A stretch of 64,000 bases of DNA, taken from contig NZ_JAAAKW010000004.1 of NCBI RefSeq assembly GCF_009905615.1, positions 1 through 64,000 of the forward strand. The letters are read 5' to 3'. The number at the start of each line of letters is the position of its first letter. The first letter of the stretch is position 1. The notes beneath the pieces were generated by a model that made no database searches, was not told the origin of the DNA, and saw nothing but the letters and a program-made list of their open reading frames with translations. The position numbers and the translations under genes were made by a program. The stretch comes from Pseudomonas sp. SLFW (lineage in GTDB: Bacteria; Pseudomonadota; Gammaproteobacteria; Pseudomonadales; Pseudomonadaceae). This document shows, one piece after another, positions 11,207 through 19,592 of the stretch.

Positions 11207-12097
11207 ATGGAGCAATTTCGTAATATCGGCATCATCGGTCGCCTGGGCAGTTCCCAGGTGCTGGAGACCGTTCGCCGGCTCAAGAAATTCCTGGTGTCGC
11301 GGCATCTGCATGTGATTCTCGAAGACGCCATCGCCGAGGTCCTGCCGGGGCACGGGATGCAAACGTCGTCGCGCAAGATGCTGGGCGAGGTCTGCGACAT
11401 GGTCATCGTCGTCGGTGGCGATGGCAGCCTGTTGGGCGCGGCGCGGGCGCTGGCCAAGCACAACGTCCCGGTGCTAGGGATCAACCGGGGCAGCCTGGGC
11501 TTTCTGACCGACATCCGCCCTGACGAGCTGGAAGTGAAGGTCGCCGAGGTGCTCGACGGCCACTATCTGGTAGAAAACCGCTTCCTGCTGCAAGCCGAAG
11601 TCCGCCGCCACGGCGAAGCCATCGGCCAAGGCGACGCGCTCAACGACGTGGTGCTGCACCCCGGCAAGTCCACGCGGATGATCGAATTCGAGATCTACAT
11701 CGACGGTCAATTCGTCTGCAGCCAGAAAGCCGACGGCCTGATTGTCGCCACGCCAACCGGTTCCACAGCCTATGCGCTGTCGGCGGGCGGCCCGATCATG
11801 CACCCCAAGCTGGACGCCATCGTCATCGTGCCGATGTACCCGCACACCCTGTCCGGACGGCCAATTGTCGTCGACGGCAACAGTGAGCTGAAAATCGTTG
11901 TCTCAAAGGACATGACGATTTATCCACAGGTCTCCTGCGATGGACAAAACCACTTCACCTGCGCGCCGGGTGACACCGTGACCGTGAAAAAGAAACCGCA
12001 GAAACTGCGCCTGATTCACCCGCTCGACCACAATTATTACGAAGTCTGCCGGACCAAACTCGGTTGGGGCAGTCGGCTTGGCGGCGGGGGCGACTGA
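11207..12097 (+). CDS. nadK: NAD kinase
   Basis: NadK phosphorylates NAD to NADP in the cytosol. The 296-residue protein carries the family's GGDGS motif at residues 70-74 (D71-region catalytic Asp), the second-domain signature ADGLIVATPTGSTAYALSAGG near 180-200, and the YPQVSCDGQ segment near 245. ATG 11207 follows GGGAG; an in-frame ATG 24 nt upstream would give a non-conserved extension. The stop overlaps the ATG of the downstream phosphoesterase by one base, so the pair is coupled. The order nadK-phosphoesterase is common in pseudomonads, as I recall. Confidence 0.97.
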   Translation: MEQFRNIGIIGRLGSSQVLETVRRLKKFLVSRHLHVILEDAIAEVLPGHGMQTSSRKMLGEVCDMVIVVGGDGSLLGAARALAKHNVPVLGINRGSLGFLTDIRPDELEVKVAEVLDGHYLVENRFLLQAEVRRHGEAIGQGDALNDVVLHPGKSTRMIEFEIYIDGQFVCSQKADGLIVATPTGSTAYALSAGGPIMHPKLDAIVIVPMYPHTLSGRPIVVDGNSELKIVVSKDMTIYPQVSCDGQNHFTCAPGDTVTVKKKPQKLRLIHPLDHNYYEVCRTKLGWGSRLGGGGD

Positions 12098-13068
12098 TGC
12101 TCGATCCCGCGCGTAGCTACGATCTGATCGGTGACGTGCATGGTTGTGCCCAGACCCTTGAGCACTTGCTCGACACCCTCGGTTACCGGTTTCAGGCGGG
12201 CGTATGGCGCCACCCTGAACGCATCGCCCTGTTCCTCGGCGACATTATCGACCGCGGCCCGCGCATTCGCGAGGCGCTGCACATCGTTCACGACATGGTC
12301 GTGGCCGGCCAGGCGTTCTGCATCATGGGCAACCATGAATTCAACGCTTTGGGCTGGTCCACGCCTGCGCCACCGGACAGTGGCAAGCAGTTCGTGCGCG
12401 AACACACGCCACGCCATGCCCGTTTGTTGGGCGAAACCCTGGCGCAATTCGAAGGGCATCCCGCTGACTGGAATGACTTCCTGAAGTGGTTCTACGAACT
12501 GCCGTTGTTCATCGACGCCGAACGCTTCCGGCTGGTACACGCCTGTTGGGACGCCAACCTGATCGAGCCCTTGCGCAGCGCCCATGGCGATGGCCGGGTG
12601 GATCAGGCGTTCGTTCAGGCGTCCGCCGTGCCCGGCAGCTTCGCCAGCGCGGTGTTCGACCGCCTGCTGCGCGGCACCGACATGCGCTTGCCCCACGGCA
12701 TGACGCTCACCGGCGGCGACGGCCTGACCCGCGCCTCGTTCCGCACCAAGTTCTGGGAAGACAACCCGCAGACCTACGGCGATGTGGTGTTCCAGCCGGA
12801 TGCGTTGCCCGAGCCCGTGGCCAAGCGGCCGCTGTCCGACACCGAGAAAAGCGCCTTGCTGCGCTACGGGGTCGATGAGCCGCTGCTGTTCGTCGGTCAC
12901 TACTGGCGCAGCGGCGTGCCCGCGCCGATCCGCCCGAACCTCGCGTGCCTGGATTACAGCGCGGTGCTGTACGGCAAGCTGGTGGCGTATCGACTGGACC
13001 AGGAAACCCGAATCGACCCGAACAAGTTCGTGTGGGTCGATGTGAAGCGACCAGAAACCTCCCAATGA
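12097..13068 (+). CDS. Metallophosphoesterase (calcineurin-like)
   Basis: A 323-residue cytosolic metallophosphoesterase. All family metal-binding motifs are present: GDVHG (residues 10-14), GDIIDRGP near 47 and GNHE near 79, with later H and GHYWR segments. This is the PPP-type serine/threonine phosphatase or Ap4A-hydrolase-like architecture. The ATG at 12097 overlaps the nadK stop by one base. Coupling to NAD kinase makes a nucleotide or dinucleotide substrate plausible, but that is inference. The true substrate is unknown. Confidence 0.85.
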   Translation: MLDPARSYDLIGDVHGCAQTLEHLLDTLGYRFQAGVWRHPERIALFLGDIIDRGPRIREALHIVHDMVVAGQAFCIMGNHEFNALGWSTPAPPDSGKQFVREHTPRHARLLGETLAQFEGHPADWNDFLKWFYELPLFIDAERFRLVHACWDANLIEPLRSAHGDGRVDQAFVQASAVPGSFASAVFDRLLRGTDMRLPHGMTLTGGDGLTRASFRTKFWEDNPQTYGDVVFQPDALPEPVAKRPLSDTEKSALLRYGVDEPLLFVGHYWRSGVPAPIRPNLACLDYSAVLYGKLVAYRLDQETRIDPNKFVWVDVKRPETSQ

Positions 13069-13092
13069 GCCTTTCGCAATGAGCCGTACCCC

Positions 13093-13965
13093 ATGAATCC
13101 GGTCGCCGTTTTGCGTCTGCCGTTGAACACTGATCTGAGCGGCTTCGTCGAACTGCTGCGGCGCCTCAACGTGCCGCACCGGGTCAGCGAAGAGGCGGGC
13201 CAGCAAGTGCTGTGGGTGCCCGACGCGCCGCAACTGGCCGACGACGTGCGCCAGCTCTATCAGCAATACCCGGAAGGCGACCCCACGGCGCAACTGCCGC
13301 CGGGTCGTGAGGTCGTGGCGCAGACTCGCCCAAGCCCTTTGCTGCAAGTGCGCAGCAGCCCGGTGACCAGTGTCTTTCTGCTGCTGTGCCTGATCGTTGC
13401 GGGTGTAACGCTGCTGGGCGACAACTATGAAGCGCTGAGCTGGCTGACCTTCAACGATTTCCGCGTCAGCGGCGATTACGTGATGTTCACCCCGGTCAGC
13501 GTCACGCTGGCGGCAGGGCAGTGGTGGCGGGTCGTGTCGCCGATGCTGATCCACTTCGGCATCCTGCACCTGGTGATGAACGCCCTCTGGTTCTGGGAGC
13601 TGGGGCGACGCATCGAGATGCGTCAGGGCAGCTGGCATTTGCTGGGGTTGACCCTCGCGTTCAGCGCGTTTTCCAATTACGGCCAGTATTTCTGGAGCGG
13701 TCCGAGCCTGTTCGGCGGGCTGTCCGGGGTGCTTTACGGGCTGCTCGGTCACTGTTGGATCTTTCAATTGCTCGCACCCAACCCCATTTATCGCCTGCCT
13801 CGCGGCGTATTGGTGATGATGCTGGCGTGGCTGGTGCTGTGTATGTCCGGGCTGATCAGCCTCCTGGGGTTTGGCGAAATCGCCAACGGGGCGCACGTCG
13901 GCGGACTGATCATCGGTTGTGCAACAGGTCTTGTGGGCGGTGCATTGGCGCGCCGTACCCCTTAA
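13093..13965 (+). CDS. Rhomboid family intramembrane serine protease (GlpG-like)
   Basis: A 290-residue protein with a soluble N-terminal domain (about 1-85) and six hydrophobic segments, like GlpG. The catalytic dyad is visible: S211 in GGLSGVLYG and H268 in ANGAHVGG. The WWRVVSPMLIHFGILHLVMN segment supplies the conserved oxyanion-region His and Asn. It cleaves membrane proteins inside the inner membrane; its substrates are unknown. It follows the phosphoesterase by 24 nt and precedes DUF1315 by 29 nt, so it is probably co-transcribed. Confidence 0.93.
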   Translation: MNPVAVLRLPLNTDLSGFVELLRRLNVPHRVSEEAGQQVLWVPDAPQLADDVRQLYQQYPEGDPTAQLPPGREVVAQTRPSPLLQVRSSPVTSVFLLLCLIVAGVTLLGDNYEALSWLTFNDFRVSGDYVMFTPVSVTLAAGQWWRVVSPMLIHFGILHLVMNALWFWELGRRIEMRQGSWHLLGLTLAFSAFSNYGQYFWSGPSLFGGLSGVLYGLLGHCWIFQLLAPNPIYRLPRGVLVMMLAWLVLCMSGLISLLGFGEIANGAHVGGLIIGCATGLVGGALARRTP

Positions 13966-13994
13966 AATTGCTCGCTTAATTCTGGGAGAACCCA

Positions 13995-14255
13995 ATGTCC
14001 TCTTTTGTCGAAATGATCGAAAACATCACCCCGGACATCTACGAGAGCCTGAAACTGGCCGTGGAGATCGGCAAGTGGTCCGATGGCCGCAAGCTGACGC
14101 AGGAACAACGTGAACTGTCGCTGCAGGCGCTGATCGCCTGGGAAGTGCGCAACGTGCCCGAAGAACAGCGCATCGGCTACATGGGCCCGCAGGAATGCGC
14201 GTCAAAATCGGCGCCGGTGCCGAACATTCTCTTCAAATCGGATGCCATCCATTGA
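13995..14255 (+). CDS. DUF1315 family protein (YeaC-like)
   Basis: A small 86-residue soluble protein of the YeaC/DUF1315 family, function unknown. The segments ITPDIYESLKLAVEIGKW, DGRKLTQEQRELSLQALIAW and EEQRIGYM are characteristic. A good ribosome site (GGGAGAACCC) precedes ATG 13995. The DUF2797 gene starts within 6 nt of its stop, which suggests coupled translation. Confidence 0.88.
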   Translation: MSSFVEMIENITPDIYESLKLAVEIGKWSDGRKLTQEQRELSLQALIAWEVRNVPEEQRIGYMGPQECASKSAPVPNILFKSDAIH

Positions 14256-14260
14256 TCGAA

Positions 14261-15082
14261 ATGGGTCGAGGTTCCGTCAACAAAATGTCTGCGCGGCTTG
14301 ACGCCACGCAGGTGCAATACGCGTTTCGTCTGGGTGACTCGGAAATCCCGGTCAATCCACTGATCGGCAAGAGCGTGCGCCTGGAATACCTGGGTGCCAT
14401 CCATTGCAGCCATTGCGGCCGTCGCACCAAAACCAGCTTCAGCCAGGGCTATTGCTACCCCTGCATGCAGAAACTGGCGCAGTGCGATGTGTGCATCATG
14501 AGCCCGGAAAAGTGCCACCACGAACACGGCACCTGCCGCGATCCGTCCTGGGGCGAGCAATTCTGCATGACCGATCACGTGGTTTACCTGGCCAATTCGT
14601 CGGGCGTGAAAGTCGGCATTACTCGCGCCACGCAGCTGCCGACCCGCTGGCTCGATCAGGGTGCCAGTCAGGCGTTGCCGATCGTGCGCGTGGCGACCCG
14701 TCAGCAATCGGGCTTTGTCGAAGACCTGTTCCGCAGTCAGGTGGCCGACCGCACGAACTGGCGCGCATTACTCAAAGGCGATGCGCCATCGGTTGACCTG
14801 GCGGCCATCCGTCAGCAATTGTTCGAGTCCTGCACTGAGGGTCTGACAGCGTTGCAAGCGCGTTTCGGCCTGCAAGCCATCCAGCTGCTGAACGATGTCG
14901 AGCCGATCGAGATCCGCTACCCGGTCGAGGCCTACCCGACCAAGATCGTCAGCTTCAACCTGGACAAGGACCCCATTGCCGAGGGCACGTTGTTGGGCAT
15001 CAAGGGTCAATACCTGATCTTCGACACCGGCGTGATCAACATCCGCAAGTACACGGCCTATCAGCTCGCCGTGCACCACTAG
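14261..15082 (+). CDS. DUF2797 family protein, Cys-rich with a GIY-YIG-like segment
   Basis: A 273-residue cytosolic protein. The N-terminal third has paired cysteines that look like zinc ribbons (CSHCG, CYPC, CDVC and a further C/H cluster up to GTC). The middle has VVYLANSSGVKVGITR and RWLDQGASQA, which resemble the Y...KVG..R...R layout of GIY-YIG nuclease domains; E in GFVEDLF could be the metal ligand. These are resemblances, not a demonstrated activity. The start is either ATG 14261 or TTG 14252, which would overlap the DUF1315 stop; I chose ATG. pepN follows 36 nt downstream. Confidence 0.83.
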   Translation: MGRGSVNKMSARLDATQVQYAFRLGDSEIPVNPLIGKSVRLEYLGAIHCSHCGRRTKTSFSQGYCYPCMQKLAQCDVCIMSPEKCHHEHGTCRDPSWGEQFCMTDHVVYLANSSGVKVGITRATQLPTRWLDQGASQALPIVRVATRQQSGFVEDLFRSQVADRTNWRALLKGDAPSVDLAAIRQQLFESCTEGLTALQARFGLQAIQLLNDVEPIEIRYPVEAYPTKIVSFNLDKDPIAEGTLLGIKGQYLIFDTGVINIRKYTAYQLAVHH

Positions 15083-15118
15083 CCTCGTATTTTCAGCTCA
15101 AAGAACAAGGACAGCATC

Positions 15119-17782
15119 ATGCGCACCGAACAGCCGAAAATGATTTACCTGAAGGATTATCAGGCGCCTGAGTACCTCATTGACGAGACCCACCTGACCT
15201 TCGAATTGTTCGACGACCACACGCTGGTGCACGCGCAATTGGTCATGCGCCGCAATCCGGAAAGGGGCGCAGGCTTGCCCCCGTTGGTTCTGGACGGCCA
15301 GTTGCTGGAACTGCTGTCGGTCAAGCTGGCCGACGTGGACCTGGCATCGGATGACTACGAACTGACCCCGGACAACCTGACCGTCCACCCCAAATCCGCG
15401 ACCTTCACCCTCGACACCAGCGTGAAGATCCACCCGGAAACCAACACCGCACTGGAAGGCCTGTACAAGTCCAGCGGCATGTTCTGCACCCAGTGCGAGG
15501 CCGAAGGGTTCCGCAAGATCACCTATTACCTCGACCGCCCGGACGTGATGAGCAGCTTCACCACGACGGTGATCGCCGACAAACAGGACTTCCCGATCCT
15601 GCTGTCCAACGGCAACCCGATCGAAGCCGGTCCTTCCGAAGATGGCCGTCACTGGATCACTTGGGAAGACCCGTTCAAGAAGCCGGCCTACCTGTTCGCG
15701 CTGGTGGCCGGTGACCTGTGGTGCATCGAAGACACCTTCATCACCATGACCGACCGCAAAGTCACGCTGCGCATTTACGTCGAGCAGGAAAACATCGACA
15801 AGTGCCAGCACGCCATGGACAGCTTGAAGAAATCCATGCGCTGGGACGAAGAGGTCTACGGCCGCGAATACGATCTGGACATCTTCATGATCGTGGCGGT
15901 CAACGACTTCAACATGGGCGCCATGGAAAACAAGGGCCTGAACATCTTCAACTCCAGCGCCGTGCTGGCCCGCGCCGAAACCGCGACCGACGCCGCTCAC
16001 CAGCGCGTCGAGGCCATCGTCGCCCACGAATACTTCCACAACTGGTCGGGCAACCGCGTGACCTGCCGCGACTGGTTCCAGTTGTCGCTCAAGGAAGGCT
16101 TCACCGTGTTCCGCGATTCCGGCTTCTCCGCCGACATGAACTCGGCCACGGTCAAGCGCATCCAGGACGTCGCCTACCTGCGCACCCACCAGTTCGCCGA
16201 AGACGCCGGCCCCATGGCCCACGCCGTGCGCCCGGACAGCTTCATCGAGATTTCCAACTTCTACACCCTGACCGTGTACGAAAAGGGCTCGGAAGTGGTC
16301 GGCATGATCCACACCCTGCTGGGCGCTGACGGCTTCCGCAAGGGCAGCGACCTGTACTTCGAGCGCCATGACGGCCAGGCCGTGACCTGCGACGACTTCG
16401 TCAAGGCCATGGAAGACGCCAACGGCATCGAGCTGACCCAGTTCAAGCGCTGGTACTCGCAAGCGGGCACCCCACGTCTGGCGGTGACCGAGTCCTACGA
16501 CGCCGCAGCCAAAACCTACAGCTTGACCTTCCGCCAAAGCGCGCCGACCACCCCCGGTCAGCCAGGCGAAGAGAAAAAGCCGTTCGTGATCCCGGTTTCC
16601 CTGGGCCTGCTCGACAAGCAAGGTCAGGAAATTCCGCTGCGCTTGCAGGGCGAGTCCTCGGCCACCGGCACGTCCCGCGTGATCGCTGTGACCGAAGCCG
16701 AACAGATCTTCACCTTCGTCGACATTAACGAGCAGCCGCTGCCGTCGCTGCTGCGCGGCTTCTCGGCGCCGGTCAAACTCAGCTTCCCGTACAACCGCGA
16801 CCAGCTGATGTTCCTGATGCAACACGACAGCGACGGCTTCAACCGCTGGGATGCCGGTCAGCAGCTGTCGGTGCAGGTGTTGCAGGAACTGGTCGCTCAG
16901 CATCAGAAAGGCGAGGCGCTGGTGCTGGATCAGCGTCTGATCACCGCGCTGGGCACGGTGCTGGCCGACGAATCGCTGGATCAGGCCATGGTCGCGGAAA
17001 TGCTGTCGTTGCCGGGGGAGGCCTACCTCACCGAAATCAGCGAAGTGGCCGACGTCGATGCTATCCACGCCGCCCGCGAGTTCGCCCGTCAGCAACTGGC
17101 GAACAGCCTGAGCGAGGCGCTGTGGAAGCGTTACGAGGCTAACCGCGAGGTGTCCAAGCGGACGGCGTATGTGGCCGAGTCCGAGCACTTCGCCCGCCGC
17201 GCCCTGCAAAACATCGCGCTGTCGTACCTGATGCTGACCGGCAAACCAGAGGTATTGACGGCGGCCATCGAACAGTTCGACAGCGCCGACAACATGACCG
17301 AGCGTCTGACCGCGCTGGCCGTGCTGGTCAACTCGCCGTTCGAAGCCGAGAAGGCCAAGGCGTTGGCGGTGTTCGCCGAGAACTTCAAGGACAACGCGTT
17401 GGTCATGGATCAGTGGTTCAGCGTTCAGGCTGGCAGCACCTTGCCGGGCGGTCTGGAACGTGTGAAAGCCCTGATGCAGCACCCGGCCTTCACGATGAAG
17501 AACCCGAACAAGGTGCGGGCGTTGATCGGCGCGTTTGCCGGGCAAAACCTGATCAACTTCCACGCGGCAGACGGTTCGGGCTATCGCTTCCTGGCGGATC
17601 TGGTGATCGAGCTGAACGGCTTCAACCCACAGATCGCGTCGCGCCAACTGGCCCCGCTGACCCGCTGGCGCAAGTATAACGACAAGCGTCAGGCGCTGAT
17701 GAAGGGCGAACTGGAGCGGATTCGCGCTTCCGGTCAGCTGTCGCCGGACGTGTATGAAGTGGTGAGTAAAAGCCTGGCGTAA
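15119..17782 (+). CDS. pepN: Aminopeptidase N (M1 metallopeptidase)
   Basis: PepN is the main broad-specificity cytosolic aminopeptidase. The 887-residue length is near that of E. coli PepN (870). The exopeptidase motif GAMEN is at 267-271 and the zinc site HEYFH is at 303-307 with the third ligand E326 in LKEG. The C-terminal helical domain typical of family M1 PepN is complete. ATG 15119 has a weak AAGGA upstream. A strong terminator follows the stop, ending the nadK-to-pepN stretch. Confidence 0.97.
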   Translation: MRTEQPKMIYLKDYQAPEYLIDETHLTFELFDDHTLVHAQLVMRRNPERGAGLPPLVLDGQLLELLSVKLADVDLASDDYELTPDNLTVHPKSATFTLDTSVKIHPETNTALEGLYKSSGMFCTQCEAEGFRKITYYLDRPDVMSSFTTTVIADKQDFPILLSNGNPIEAGPSEDGRHWITWEDPFKKPAYLFALVAGDLWCIEDTFITMTDRKVTLRIYVEQENIDKCQHAMDSLKKSMRWDEEVYGREYDLDIFMIVAVNDFNMGAMENKGLNIFNSSAVLARAETATDAAHQRVEAIVAHEYFHNWSGNRVTCRDWFQLSLKEGFTVFRDSGFSADMNSATVKRIQDVAYLRTHQFAEDAGPMAHAVRPDSFIEISNFYTLTVYEKGSEVVGMIHTLLGADGFRKGSDLYFERHDGQAVTCDDFVKAMEDANGIELTQFKRWYSQAGTPRLAVTESYDAAAKTYSLTFRQSAPTTPGQPGEEKKPFVIPVSLGLLDKQGQEIPLRLQGESSATGTSRVIAVTEAEQIFTFVDINEQPLPSLLRGFSAPVKLSFPYNRDQLMFLMQHDSDGFNRWDAGQQLSVQVLQELVAQHQKGEALVLDQRLITALGTVLADESLDQAMVAEMLSLPGEAYLTEISEVADVDAIHAAREFARQQLANSLSEALWKRYEANREVSKRTAYVAESEHFARRALQNIALSYLMLTGKPEVLTAAIEQFDSADNMTERLTALAVLVNSPFEAEKAKALAVFAENFKDNALVMDQWFSVQAGSTLPGGLERVKALMQHPAFTMKNPNKVRALIGAFAGQNLINFHAADGSGYRFLADLVIELNGFNPQIASRQLAPLTRWRKYNDKRQALMKGELERIRASGQLSPDVYEVVSKSLA

Positions 17783-17802
17783 TCGCCGTTAGCTTTACTG
17801 AC

Positions 17803-17836
17803 AAGGGCTGCCCGTGAACGCGGGCGGCCCTTTTTT
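17803..17836 (+). terminator. Rho-independent terminator of pepN
   Basis: GGGCTGCCCG and CGGGCGGCCC form a G+C-rich stem with a short TGAACG loop, followed by six T. It lies 20 nt after the pepN stop. Confidence 0.9.
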
Positions 17837-18024
17837 ATGCGTATCCGCAACACTGATCGCCCAATCCTGTAGGAAACCTCCCTGTCCTAGCGTCCAGCTT
17901 TCACACACCCTGATACGAATCGGCTGGCAGAAACGTCCTGCCGTCACGTTCATCCTTTCGCCGCTTGTTGATGCCTTGCGTGGGCAGCGAGCGTTTCTTC
18001 CAATAAAAAGGTATGGGCGAGTTG

Positions 18025-18978
18025 ATGAAGTCACGGAATACGTGGGCGTTGCTGGGGTTGGCCGCATTGGGGCAAGAGGCGTTGGCCCATGCTCATGTCA
18101 CCGAGGAACAGCGGTTTGGCGCGGGGGATGTTGAACTGAGTGTGGGGCTGGGACTGCTCAATGGTCAGTCCAGGGAAAAAGTCTACGACGAGGGCAAAAA
18201 ACTCAGCCAGCTCAACTGGGCTATCAAACAGGTGCCAACGTTGCACCTGGGGGTGACGTTTAACCCCGCCGAATGGCTGTCGCTGGATGCCAAGGGCTGG
18301 ACGCAGATGGGCAAGGGTCGTAGCCACATGAAGGATTACGACTGGATGGACGGCGAGGACGAGCCTTGGACCGACTATTCGGACCACCCGGACACCAAGG
18401 TGAAGAAAGCCTGGCAAGCCGAATTCGCAGCCACGGTATGGGCGTTCAAGCGGGAGGATCTGGCGTTAGGCGCGATGCTCGGCTACCAGCACAGCGAGTT
18501 CGGCTGGGAAGCCAAGGGCGGACGCTTTACGTATTCATCGGATGACGGTTTCCGAGATATCACTGGCCAGATTCCCGCCAAACTGAAAAGCATCAGCTAT
18601 GAACAAACATTCGCTACGCCGTTTGTGGGGCTGGTCGGGTTGTACACCCACGACAACTGGACGCTGGAAGGGCGCTTCAAATACAGCCAGTGGGTCAAAG
18701 CTCGGGACTACGACCAGCATCATCTTCGCAACGTCACCTTCACCGGCAACAACGGCAATCGTGGAAAAATGCAGAGCTTGGCAGTGGGCGTGTCGTATAA
18801 ATTGACGCCGCAGCTATCGCTCAAGGGGAACGTCGATTATCAAACGTACGCCGAGGCCAAGGGCAGCATGCTTGAAAAGAATCTGAAGACGGGGGAACGC
18901 GAGTATCACGGTGGCAAAGCCGGCTCCCAAGCCAACCGGACTGTGCTGTCCAGCCTGGCGCTGAACTACCGCTTCTGA
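18025..18978 (+). CDS. Omptin family outer-membrane protease
   Basis: A 317-residue precursor with signal peptide MKSRNTWALLGLAALGQEA and cleavage near AHA. The mature part alternates short amphipathic strands and ends in Phe, as a beta barrel should. Omptin active-site residues are all present: D104 and D106 in KDYDWMDG (OmpT D83 and D85) and D230 with H232 in RDYDQHH (OmpT D210 and H212). The WTDYSDHPDT segment also matches the family. Omptins cleave peptides between basic residues at the cell surface and need rough LPS. I chose ATG 18025 over 18013 because GGGCGAG precedes it. The gene is monocistronic between a terminator and a REP. Confidence 0.9.
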   Translation: MKSRNTWALLGLAALGQEALAHAHVTEEQRFGAGDVELSVGLGLLNGQSREKVYDEGKKLSQLNWAIKQVPTLHLGVTFNPAEWLSLDAKGWTQMGKGRSHMKDYDWMDGEDEPWTDYSDHPDTKVKKAWQAEFAATVWAFKREDLALGAMLGYQHSEFGWEAKGGRFTYSSDDGFRDITGQIPAKLKSISYEQTFATPFVGLVGLYTHDNWTLEGRFKYSQWVKARDYDQHHLRNVTFTGNNGNRGKMQSLAVGVSYKLTPQLSLKGNVDYQTYAEAKGSMLEKNLKTGEREYHGGKAGSQANRTVLSSLALNYRF

Positions 18979-18988
18979 ATGAACCCGC

Positions 18989-19015
18989 CCCTGTGGGAGT
19001 GAGCTTGCTCACGAA
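18989..19015. repeat. Single REP of the GAGCTTGCTC class
   Basis: CCTGTGGGAGTGAGCTTGCT followed by CACGAA is one REP unit of the second class, with A/T changes that keep the palindrome (GTGAGCTTGCTCAC). A degraded inverted partner may be ATTCGTGAGCACG at 19055-19067. It lies between omptin and queD stops, which are convergent. Confidence 0.75.
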
Positions 19016-19115
19016 AGGCGCCAGTCAGCCAATGCTCAGCTGATTGGCCCGGCCGTATTCGTGAGCACGTTTGAAGCGAAGGGGGGGGCGAAAACGACTG
19101 CCCCGCTGGCATCGA

Positions 19116-19472
19116 TCAATCCCCGCGATACACGCAACCGCTGGTGCACGTTTCATGAATACGGATGGCCGACAACTCCGGCAGCAGCGGCTTCAGCTCA
19201 TTCCAGATCCACTTCACCAACACTTCGCTGGTCGGGTTTTCCAGACCGGGAATGTCGTTCAGGTAGTTGTGATCCAGACGCTCGTACAGCGGTTTGAAGA
19301 TCGTCTTGATCTCGGAGAAGTCACGGATCCAGCCGGTGTGCGGATCAGGTTCGCCTTGCAGGTAAATCGCGACCCGGAACGAGTGGCCGTGCAGACGGCC
19401 GCACTTGTGGCCCTCCGGGACGTGAGGAAGGCGGTGAGCCGATTCGAACGTAAATTCCTTGAAGATTTCCAC
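19116..19472 (-). CDS. queD: 6-carboxytetrahydropterin synthase
   Basis: QueD makes 6-carboxy-5,6,7,8-tetrahydropterin from dihydroneopterin triphosphate, the second step of queuosine/preQ0 synthesis. The 118-residue protein has zinc histidines H13, H28 and H30 (HGHS motif), catalytic C24 in KCGRLHGH, and the [22 protein letters not shown] and HETCTSG blocks of the family. I use GTG at 19472: it gives the usual N terminus ([15 protein letters not shown]), whereas a farther upstream start adds 28 poor-quality residues. Other queuosine genes are not in the window. Confidence 0.95.
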   Translation of the reverse strand: MEIFKEFTFESAHRLPHVPEGHKCGRLHGHSFRVAIYLQGEPDPHTGWIRDFSEIKTIFKPLYERLDHNYLNDIPGLENPTSEVLVKWIWNELKPLLPELSAIRIHETCTSGCVYRGD

Positions 19473-19592
19473 GGTATTGAGAGCCTTGAAAGGTGGCGAT
19501 CGCCTGGGCGAAAAAATGCAGGGGGCGAGTTTACCAGCAATGGTTTGCCGAGGCACCGTCAGAACCTGACCGCCCGGTTGAAAATCACCCGG

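Noticed and set aside
15098..17647. 849-codon minus-strand open frame opposite pepN
   Set aside because: Same antisense effect; pepN has all M1 motifs, while the opposite frame has none.
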